Shown: positions 1 through 5,674 of the stretch, piece by piece
How positions within the stretch are numbered: position 1 is the first letter of the stretch
How the letters are laid out: every line of letters begins with the position of its first letter
NCBI GenBank assembly: GCA_033763735.1
Contig: JANRJY010000030.1
Location: 1 to 11,172 of the forward strand
From: JANRJY01 sp033763735
GTDB lineage: Bacteria; Bacteroidota; Bacteroidia; Cytophagales; UBA9547
Direction: 5' to 3'
DNA length: 11,172 bases
The notes under the pieces: model-generated
What the model was told of the DNA's origin: nothing
What the model saw: only the letters and a program-made list of their open reading frames with translations
The model's database searches: none
Program-made: the position numbers and the translations under genes

Positions 1-80
1 ATTTAAGAGTCCTCTTATTTTGATACATTAAAAAAGTGACACCGAACAAGATATTATTCTCCTCGGTAATGTTGAAGGAT

Positions 81-1790
81 TTAAAATTGAAAAATATTTT
101 TATTTTCTAACTTGTCCCATTTTGTATATAGTTGCCATAAATTAATTGCCATAGTTGAATTTGAAGAAGGTATTACATTGTCGTAAATTTCTTTTTTTCG
201 AGCTATTAATTTTTCAGCATTTTTATCTGTGAAAAATAAAAATATTTCTTCAGTATCAATAAAATTTTCAAGGACATAATCCATCAATAATTTAGCTTGA
301 ACTAACCAATGTTCATCAAAAGTGGCTTCGTATAGGTTTATAAAAGCCTGTATTACAAAAGCATAGTCTTCTAAAAAACCCATAATACTTGCTTTCCCAT
401 CTTTAAAAGTATGCCATAACCCTGACCCATTTTTCATTTTTTGAATTATGAAATTGCCATTTTTAATTGCCATTTGAAGGAAATTTTCTTCATCAAAAGC
501 CCTGTAAGCATCAATTAATCCATTCATCATTAGCCCGTTCCATGAAGCAAGAGTTTTATCATCTAATCCAGGTTTGATTCTTTGATTTCTTGCAAAACGC
601 AATTTGTTTTTTATTTCTTTCAGTATTATTTCATATAGATCAAAGCTTAATTCATTTTCTTGACAATATTCTTCTAAAGTTTTTTGACAAAAAAGAATAT
701 TAAAGTCATGTTCCCAATTTCCTTTGGCTTCAATTCCATAAAAATCTGAAGCAAATTCATAATCTTCCTTCAATAGTTCATTAAATTCTGAATTTGTCCA
801 AACATAATATTTGCCTTCTACTCCTTCTGAGTCCGCATCGAGTGCTGAATAAAATGCTCCTTCATGAGAGGTCAGTTCTTGTTGTACAAATTCTATAGTT
901 TCATAAACTACTCGTTTAAATAAAGGTTCGCGGGTTGCTACATAAGCCTCTGAATACAAACTCAATAATTGTGCATTGTCATAAAGCATTTTTTCAAAAT
1001 GTGGCACAAACCACTCTCTATCAGTGCTATATCTTGCAAAACCTCCTCCCACTTGATCATAAATCCCTCCTAATGCCATTCGTTTGAGCGTAAGGACAAC
1101 TTGTTGTAAAGCTTTTTGATTGCGTGTTTGGTGCCAGATCCTTAATAAAAAAATATAATTACTTGGCATTGGAAACTTTGGTGCCTTTCCACTCCCACCC
1201 CATTCAACATCAAAAGAAATGGATGATTTATTAAATGCCAATTCTAATAAACTAACATCAAATTTCTCTGTTTCTTTTATTAAATTGAGTCGCTGTAATT
1301 CGCTTTTATTTAATGATTTTTGGAAACTTTCAGCCGATTGTAGGACTTCCAAATAGTGGTTATTATAGGCAGTTGCAACTTGTTTGCATACGCTTATCCA
1401 GCTTTGAACAGGAAAATATGTACCTCCATAGAATGGCAAAGCATCTGATGTTAAAAATACATTTAATGGCCACCCACCTCTTAAACCCATTGTATGAACT
1501 GCATCCATGTATATTTGATCTACATCAGGTCGTTCTTCTCTATCTACTTTGATACAAATGAAATTTTCATTCATAACTTTTGCCACCGTTTCATTTTCGA
1601 ATGATTCGTGTTCCATCACATGACACCAATGGCAAGCTGAGTATCCGATACTTACAATAATTGGTTTGTTCTCAGTTTTTGCTTTAAGCAAAGTTGCCTC
1701 TTCCCATGGATACCAATTTACAGGATTGTGGGCATGCTGCAATAAATAAGGGCTTGAACTGTTAATTAAAGCATTTGTAAATTTTGTCAT
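81..1790 (-). CDS. DUF255/YyaL-family thioredoxin-domain protein, C-terminally short
   Basis: This is a 569-residue protein of the DUF255 family (bacterial YyaL, animal SPATA20): an N-terminal thioredoxin-like domain followed by an alpha/alpha-barrel resembling glycoside hydrolases. The hallmark N-terminus SSPYLLQHAHNPVNWYPW is at residues 11-29. The redox motif CHWC is at 53-56, followed by DREERPD (83-89) and GGWPLNVFLT (105-114). Barrel motifs follow: APKFP (203-207), DQVGGGFARYSTDREW (245-260), HFEKMLYDNAQL (264-275), LDADSEGVEGKYYVW (317-331) and ASWNGLM (415-421). The ATG at 1790 is preferred to an in-frame TTG at 1796, because family proteins begin just before this motif and a -7 box overlaps the TTG. 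No signal peptide is seen, so it is probably cytoplasmic. The physiological reaction of the family is not settled. The protein stops soon after DNVIPSSNS (537-545), whereas relatives usually run to about 670-700 residues, so roughly 100 C-terminal residues are missing. The family call is firm; whether this copy is functional is uncertain. Confidence 0.93.
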   Translation of the reverse strand: MTKFTNALINSSSPYLLQHAHNPVNWYPWEEATLLKAKTENKPIIVSIGYSACHWCHVMEHESFENETVAKVMNENFICIKVDREERPDVDQIYMDAVHTMGLRGGWPLNVFLTSDALPFYGGTYFPVQSWISVCKQVATAYNNHYLEVLQSAESFQKSLNKSELQRLNLIKETEKFDVSLLELAFNKSSISFDVEWGGSGKAPKFPMPSNYIFLLRIWHQTRNQKALQQVVLTLKRMALGGIYDQVGGGFARYSTDREWFVPHFEKMLYDNAQLLSLYSEAYVATREPLFKRVVYETIEFVQQELTSHEGAFYSALDADSEGVEGKYYVWTNSEFNELLKEDYEFASDFYGIEAKGNWEHDFNILFCQKTLEEYCQENELSFDLYEIILKEIKNKLRFARNQRIKPGLDDKTLASWNGLMMNGLIDAYRAFDEENFLQMAIKNGNFIIQKMKNGSGLWHTFKDGKASIMGFLEDYAFVIQAFINLYEATFDEHWLVQAKLLMDYVLENFIDTEEIFLFFTDKNAEKLIARKKEIYDNVIPSSNSTMAINLWQLYTKWDKLENKNIFQF

Positions 1791-1793
1791 ATG

Positions 1794-1801
1794 CAAATTT
1801 A
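1794..1801 (-). promoter_or_regulatory. Putative -7 box of the DUF255 gene
   Basis: On the minus strand this reads TAAATTTG, a full match to the Bacteroidota -7 consensus TAnnTTTG. Only CAT separates it from the ATG at 1790, so transcription would begin at or beside the start codon. No good TTTG -33 element lies at normal spacing: the nearest partial match is CTTG at 1816-1819, with a short 14-bp spacer. Confidence 0.5.
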
Positions 1802-1805
1802 ATTA

Positions 1806-1834
1806 TTTGTTAATGCAAGATTTTTGTACGTTTG
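1806..1834 (+). promoter_or_regulatory. Putative Bacteroidota promoter of the EamA transporter gene
   Basis: TTTG at 1806-1809 and TACGTTTG at 1827-1834 are separated by 17 bp and match the Bacteroidota primary-sigma pattern TTTG/TAnnTTTG. Only 7 nt lie between the -7 box and the ATG at 1842, which predicts a leaderless or nearly leaderless mRNA. The -33 element lies 4 bp from the opposing -7 box of the DUF255 gene, so the two divergent promoters are packed into 51 bp and may compete for polymerase. Confidence 0.62.
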
Positions 1835-1841
1835 ACAAATC

Positions 1842-2735
1842 ATGAATGCGCAACCTACCAATAAATATGCCTATTTCGCCTTGACTTCTGTATCTTTTTT
1901 TTGGGGAACTACTTATTTCTTCATCAAAATAGGTGGTGAATATCTGCCGCCATTCTTTTTCTCTGGTTTTCGTCATTTAATAGCAGGGGCAATTATGCTT
2001 TTTTATTTTATTTTAATTAAAAAAATTCCAATTCCAGATGGATTAACATTACTAAAATTATTAGGACTAGGTATTACATTGATATTAGGGGCAAATGTGC
2101 TTCTGATTTATTCAGAGCAATATATTTCAAGCGGATTGGCTGCATTAATATGCGCATTTTTACCTTTTAATATTTTAATTATCAACTTAATTACTGGCAA
2201 TTCTGAAAAACTTTCATTATTATCTATATTAGGTTTTGCTCTAGGAATAATAGGCATGTTAGTAATATTTTATGATAGTTTGGCTGAAATTAAGAATCCT
2301 GAATATTTACCTGGCATTATTCTAGTTTCTATTGGTAATTTTAGTTGGGCTATCGGCACGGTACTTACAAAAAAAGCAAAGATCCAACTCAATCCTTTTT
2401 ATGCCGCTGCATGGCAATTTGTACTTGCAGGAAGCGTTATTTTTTTGCTTTCTTTTATTTTTGATGATTGGAACAAAATAGAATTTAATACAACTTCTGT
2501 AGGGGCATTATCCTACTTAATTGTGTTTGGATCTATAATTGGGTATGGTTCATTTGCCTACACTATTGCACATTTGCCCGCTAATGTGAGTTCTATTTAT
2601 GCATATATCAATCCAATTGTAGCTGTTACTTTGGGGTTCATTTTCTTAAACGAACAAATTACTTGGTATACAGTATTAGCAATGGTGATTACACTTTTGG
2701 GTGTATATTTAGTCAATAGAGGATATAAAAAGTAA
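1842..2735 (+). CDS. EamA-family (DMT superfamily) membrane transporter
   Basis: This 297-residue integral membrane protein has the two-repeat layout of EamA transporters, with about ten hydrophobic segments. The first EamA repeat (about residues 11-143) opens with SFFWGTTYFFIKIGGEYLPP and has the expected Arg in GFRHLIAGA (42-50). The second repeat (about 158-293) has GNFSWAIGTVLTKKA (165-179). It ends with the typical LPANVSSIYAYINPIVAV (245-262), FIFLNEQIT (266-274) and a final helix finishing in VNRGYKK. Length is normal for the family. Family members export or import small metabolites such as amino acids or nucleosides at the inner membrane; sequence alone does not give the substrate. 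The start codon follows a promoter-like TTTG-17 bp-TACGTTTG and no Shine-Dalgarno sequence is seen. It is divergent from the DUF255 gene and 51 bp upstream of the DUF62 gene, which has its own -7 box, so an operon is possible but not required. Confidence 0.94.
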   Translation: MNAQPTNKYAYFALTSVSFFWGTTYFFIKIGGEYLPPFFFSGFRHLIAGAIMLFYFILIKKIPIPDGLTLLKLLGLGITLILGANVLLIYSEQYISSGLAALICAFLPFNILIINLITGNSEKLSLLSILGFALGIIGMLVIFYDSLAEIKNPEYLPGIILVSIGNFSWAIGTVLTKKAKIQLNPFYAAAWQFVLAGSVIFLLSFIFDDWNKIEFNTTSVGALSYLIVFGSIIGYGSFAYTIAHLPANVSSIYAYINPIVAVTLGFIFLNEQITWYTVLAMVITLLGVYLVNRGYKK

Positions 2736-2773
2736 TTTTTTAGTTATTAATTAATTGCATGTTAATTTTTTAA

Positions 2774-2781
2774 TAGATTTG
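2774..2781 (+). promoter_or_regulatory. Putative -7 box of the DUF62-family gene
   Basis: TAGATTTG matches TAnnTTTG exactly and is 5 nt from the ATG at 2787, again predicting an almost leaderless transcript. The possible -33 element is weak: ATTG at 2754-2757 with a 16-bp spacer. Confidence 0.5.
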
Positions 2782-2786
2782 CCAGT

Positions 2787-3569
2787 ATGGCAATCATAAC
2801 TTTTACATCTGATTTTGGTACCCGCGATCATTACGTGGCAGCAGTTAAAGCTAAAATATTTAACTATAACCCAAATATTCAAGTCATTGATATTACTCAT
2901 CACATTGACACATTTAATATCGCTCATGGCGCATTTGTTTTAAGTTCGGTTTTTCGTGATTTTCCGAAAGGAACAGTTCATCTGATTTCAGTAAATTCAT
3001 TGAGCAGCCCCGAACACAAGTTTGTGGCTGTAAAAATGGAGGAGCATTATTTTGTTGGAACTGACAATGGATTATTTAGTTTGTTAAGTGACAAATCACC
3101 TGTAATTGTAGAATTGCCCATTGACAAAAACAATCCCTTAACTTTCCCTGAAAAAAACATTTTTGCTTTTGCAGCAGTTTCGCTTGCAAGTGGCAAAAAC
3201 ATTTACGATTTGGGTGTATCATCTCCAAATTTCACATTAAACAAACTTATAAATCGCAAATTAAAATCTAACAAAAATTCAATTGAAGGGAACATTATTC
3301 ATATTGATGCATATGGAAATGCAATTACAAATATTTCTCAAAAATTGTTCGAAGAAATTGGAAAAGGCAGACAATACACGATTGGTTTTGGAAGAGAAGA
3401 ATTTTTTAAAATCAATACTACGTATTATGAAGTTGATTTGGCTGATTGCACCTTTGTATTTAATGATTTGCGATTACTCGAAATTGCCATCAACAACGGT
3501 AAAGCATCCAATTTGTTAGGGTTGCACTACGACAAGCCAATTAAAATTGATTTTACACCAGAAGAGTAA
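2787..3569 (+). CDS. SAM hydroxide adenosyltransferase (DUF62)-family protein with divergent active site
   Basis: This 260-residue protein belongs to the family of SAM hydroxide adenosyltransferases (DUF62) and the related fluorinase and chlorinase. Classical members split S-adenosylmethionine into adenosine and methionine. The family start is clear: TFTSDFGTRDHYVAAVKAKI (residues 5-24), then VIDITHHI (33-40), GTDNGLFSLL (91-100) and the C-terminal-domain motifs IDAYGNAITNI (173-183) and LLEIAINNGKA (229-239). Length is normal. The canonical VDPGVGTxR motif, which supplies the catalytic Asp and Arg, is replaced by VNSLSSPEHK (69-78). The usual HGRD segment, with the catalytic His, reads PEKN (121-124). 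From memory, related Bacteroidota proteins also diverge here. SAM hydrolase activity therefore cannot be assumed: the protein may bind a nucleoside or have a changed reaction. No signal peptide is seen. The fold call is strong, the function weak. The gene ends in a good intrinsic terminator. Confidence 0.88.
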   Translation: MAIITFTSDFGTRDHYVAAVKAKIFNYNPNIQVIDITHHIDTFNIAHGAFVLSSVFRDFPKGTVHLISVNSLSSPEHKFVAVKMEEHYFVGTDNGLFSLLSDKSPVIVELPIDKNNPLTFPEKNIFAFAAVSLASGKNIYDLGVSSPNFTLNKLINRKLKSNKNSIEGNIIHIDAYGNAITNISQKLFEEIGKGRQYTIGFGREEFFKINTTYYEVDLADCTFVFNDLRLLEIAINNGKASNLLGLHYDKPIKIDFTPEE

Positions 3570-3593
3570 ATTTTGATTAATAGTTATTAAATC

Positions 3594-3631
3594 AGCCAAT
3601 TTGACTCAAAAAGTGGATTGGCTTTTTTTTT
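3594..3631 (+). terminator. Rho-independent terminator after the DUF62-family gene
   Basis: AGCCAAT (3594-3600) pairs with ATTGGCT (3617-3623). Two T-G wobbles and an inner ACT/AGT pairing (3604-3606 with 3612-3614) can extend the stem to a small CAAAA loop. A run of nine T follows at 3623-3631. It lies 25 bp after the stop codon and only 14 bp before the next gene's ATG. Confidence 0.85.
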
Positions 3632-3639
3632 GATATAAT
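3631..3639 (+). promoter_or_regulatory. Possible extended -10 element (TGnTATAAT) before the protease gene
   Basis: TGATATAAT lies between the T-run of the terminator and the ATG at 3646. It is a perfect match to the bacterial sigma-70 extended -10, but Bacteroidota primary sigma factors normally use TAnnTTTG, which is absent here. It could be a functional promoter for a leaderless mRNA or a chance match in A+T-rich DNA. Confidence 0.28.
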
Positions 3640-3645
3640 ACGGAT

Positions 3646-4635
3646 ATGGAAAATTATCAAACTACCCCATTTTTAGTATCCGATGACAAAGTGTTGTTGG
3701 ATGCATATAGCAAAACCGTTTCGGGAGTGGCTCAATCTATTGCTGATGCTGTGGTTCATATTAAAGTTATCAAAGAAATAAAAGATAATAGAACCGGTAA
3801 AACAAACTCGCAACCTGGAAGCGGTAGCGGATTTATTATAAGCACTGATGGATATATTGTTACCAATAACCATGTTATTGAACAATCCAAAGATATTAAA
3901 GTGAGCCTAACTAATGGAAATGAAGTGCCAGCAACCATTATTGGCTCTGACCCTTCAACGGACATTGCAATTATTAAAATTTATGAAAGCGGATTAAAAA
4001 GTTTACAATTTGCCAATAGTAGCACTTTAATTCCCGGTCAAATTGCGATTGCTATTGGCAACCCGCTTGGATTGCAATTTACAATTACAGCAGGAGTTGT
4101 AAGTGGCACCGGACGAAGTTTAAGAGCCAACAATGGTCGATTGATCGATGATGTAATTCAAACAGATGCAGCACTTAACCCCGGAAATAGTGGCGGTCCC
4201 TTGGTTAACAGCTTAGGTTATGTTATTGGAGTTAATACCGCCATTATTCCGAGTGCGCAAGGATTATGTTTTGCAGTTAGTAGCAATTTGGCTGCAGATG
4301 TAGCAGGAAGCATAATTATGCATGGAAGAGTAAAGAGAGCTTATATCGGTATATCGGGTCAAAATGTCACCCTGACTGAAAGAATGATTTCTGCGAATAA
4401 GCTAATAAACAAAACTGGCGTATATGTCATTGACACAGAGCCAGATGGCCCAGCTTTTAATAGCCATATCCGAAGAGGAGACATAATTGTAGCATTGGAT
4501 AATAAACCAATAGGCACCATTGATCAATTATTTAGCACATTAAAAGGTGATTACGCAGGCAAACAAATTGAACTAACCGTTCTTAGAAACGGATATGGAG
4601 TCAGAATACCCGCAATCCCTGCTGAAAAACAGTAG
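3646..4635 (+). CDS. HtrA/DegP-like serine protease (S1C) with one PDZ domain, no signal peptide
   Basis: This is a 329-residue trypsin-like protease of the HtrA type, which cleaves or handles misfolded proteins. The catalytic triad is complete: His76 in VTNNHVI, Asp106 in PSTDIAII and Ser182 in NPGNSGGP. The oxyanion region and the IQTDAALNPG (171-180) context are typical. One PDZ domain covers about residues 230-322, with YIGISG as the probable peptide-carboxylate loop and RRGDIIVALDNKPIG (286-300) as the PDZ signature. The N-terminus MENYQTTPFL has no hydrophobic segment, signal peptide or lipobox, and continues into DAYSKTVSGVAQSIADAVVHI, which leads straight into the protease fold. It is therefore predicted to be cytoplasmic, unlike periplasmic DegP/DegQ; an unconventional export route cannot be excluded. 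The start is set by the first ATG after the upstream terminator. The gene converges with the glycosyltransferase gene, leaving 7 bp between stop codons. Confidence 0.93.
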   Translation: MENYQTTPFLVSDDKVLLDAYSKTVSGVAQSIADAVVHIKVIKEIKDNRTGKTNSQPGSGSGFIISTDGYIVTNNHVIEQSKDIKVSLTNGNEVPATIIGSDPSTDIAIIKIYESGLKSLQFANSSTLIPGQIAIAIGNPLGLQFTITAGVVSGTGRSLRANNGRLIDDVIQTDAALNPGNSGGPLVNSLGYVIGVNTAIIPSAQGLCFAVSSNLAADVAGSIIMHGRVKRAYIGISGQNVTLTERMISANKLINKTGVYVIDTEPDGPAFNSHIRRGDIIVALDNKPIGTIDQLFSTLKGDYAGKQIELTVLRNGYGVRIPAIPAEKQ

Positions 4636-4642
4636 ATAAGAC

Positions 4643-5419
4643 TTAACGTTTTTGAAGGAGTTGTCTTACGAAGTAAATTAAAAATAATGTGTTTGTAACT
4701 AAGTATCTTTTCCAAAGACGCTTAGGTTCTTGATACAAACGATACATCCACTCCAAGCAATACTTTTGCATAAATTCAGGAGCTCTTTTCAGTTTGTTTG
4801 CATACAATGAAAAAGCTGCACCAAACCCAAGCATTACTGCATTGATTTTATGTGAATTTTCGGCCATCCAAAGTTCTTGTTTTGGACAACCTAATCCGAC
4901 AAAAACAATATCAGCACCGGAACTTTTAATGGTCTCCACGAACTTATCGTTTTCTTCCTTTGTAAAATCGGAATATGGTGGAGCAATTGCACCCGCAATA
5001 TTTAATTTTGGATGATTTTTTCTTGCTTTGGAAATAAATTGACTTAATGTATTATCGTTGGTACCAAACAAAAAAATAGATAAATTTTTGTCTTCTGCAC
5101 CTTTAATAACATCAAATATCATATCCATTCCTGAAGTACGATCTTGTTTAACTTTATGCAAGTATTTAAGTGCCATTACTACCGACATACCATCAGAAGT
5201 AACAATGGTAGCGTCATTTACTGATTGTGCAATGTTTTTATTTAACCGTGCTTCAACTGCCATATGGGCATTAGCAAAACATATGTATGACGACATGCGT
5301 GATGAAGCAAGCGAAAAAATTTTATCCAAGACTTCATCGTAAGTAAGTGGTGTGATATTCAAATCCACTATTTTTCTTACCCTGTTCTTAGTCTGTATGT
5401 CTTCAATAACCACTGACAT
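4643..5419 (-). CDS. WecG/TagA/CpsF-family (GT26) glycosyltransferase
   Basis: This 258-residue protein is a GT26 glycosyltransferase. Members transfer N-acetylmannosamine, its uronic acid or similar sugars from UDP donors to polyprenyl-linked sugars at the cytoplasmic face of the membrane, during synthesis of enterobacterial common antigen, teichoic acid linkage units or exopolysaccharides. Visible motifs are FANAHMAVEA (48-57), TSDGMSVV (74-81) with Asp76 at the catalytic-base position known from TagA, DRTSGMDM (93-100), FLFG (116-119) and the family signature FVGLGCPKQELWM (173-185). The C-terminal appendage, rich in basic and aromatic residues (APEFMQKYCLEWMYRLYQEP, 213-232, then a hydrophobic tail), is the part that docks on the membrane in this family. 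Length is normal. No other polysaccharide gene is in the window, so donor and acceptor are unknown. Transcription probably starts at the TACTTTTG box at 5556-5563. Confidence 0.93.
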   Translation of the reverse strand: MSVVIEDIQTKNRVRKIVDLNITPLTYDEVLDKIFSLASSRMSSYICFANAHMAVEARLNKNIAQSVNDATIVTSDGMSVVMALKYLHKVKQDRTSGMDMIFDVIKGAEDKNLSIFLFGTNDNTLSQFISKARKNHPKLNIAGAIAPPYSDFTKEENDKFVETIKSSGADIVFVGLGCPKQELWMAENSHKINAVMLGFGAAFSLYANKLKRAPEFMQKYCLEWMYRLYQEPKRLWKRYLVTNTLFLIYFVRQLLQKR

Positions 5420-5674
5420 TAAACTTTAGTATTCTAAACGATTTAATTAATCCTTAATTGCATTCAATTTATAAAATTATTAAAAATAACTTTAATAAAT
5501 ACAATAATTAATAAACTAGATGCAATTATCTTAAATATTTTATTAATCTTCAATGCAAAAGTAAATAAATTTAATCAATTCGTAGGGTCAATAATTGAGT
5601 TAACATAAATTTAATATTGTAATTTTTGTTACTTATATAATTCAATTAATTCATTATTACCATAATATCTTTTC
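5420..5674. other. A+T-rich intergenic spacer between glycosyltransferase and surface-protein genes
   Basis: These 255 bp contain no credible reading frame or RNA gene and no strong intrinsic terminator for the surface-protein gene that ends at 5675. They hold the probable glycosyltransferase promoter and a 9-bp inverted repeat, TAATTGCAT at 5455-5463 and ATGCAATTA at 5520-5528. The repeat lies inside the predicted leader of the glycosyltransferase mRNA and could form a long-range stem. Confidence 0.6.
5556..5563 (-). promoter_or_regulatory. Putative -7 box of the glycosyltransferase gene
   Basis: The minus strand reads TACTTTTG followed by C, a full match to the TAnnTTTG consensus in the form TACTTTTGC that is common in Bacteroidota. 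It would give a 5' leader of about 130 nt before the ATG at 5419. No TTTG -33 element is seen at standard spacing. No closer TAnnTTTG box was found upstream of the gene. Confidence 0.45.

Noticed and set aside
1..31. Short plus-strand frame ending in TAA at 29-31, as the tail of a gene entering from the left
   Set aside because: Only nine codons are visible and nothing in them can be recognised.
41..67. ACCGA/TCGGT hairpin downstream of the DUF255 gene as a terminator
   Set aside because: The stem is only 5 bp with an interrupted interior, and on the relevant strand the T-run starts several bases after it. Too weak to call.
1794..1796. In-frame TTG as an earlier start of the DUF255 gene
   Set aside because: It adds only two residues, overlaps the -7 box TAAATTTG, and the ATG at 1790 fits the family N-terminus better.
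2745..2775. A+T-only inverted repeats with a T-run after the EamA gene
   Set aside because: The stem has no G-C pairs and such repeats are expected by chance in this base composition. It also overlaps the next gene's promoter.
4637..4668. TAAGAC/GTCTTA inverted repeat at the convergent gene ends as a bidirectional terminator
   Set aside because: There are six base pairs with a 20-nt loop and no T-run on either side, and it extends into the glycosyltransferase coding sequence.
5058..5342. A 94-codon plus-strand frame antisense to the glycosyltransferase gene
   Set aside because: It lies inside conserved GT26 coding sequence and looks like a codon shadow.
5455..5528. TAATTGCAT as a shared regulatory motif (also at 2752-2760 and inverted at 3319-3327)
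   Set aside because: One occurrence is inside coding sequence and the count is only slightly above what A+T-rich DNA would give, so a shared operator is not supported.
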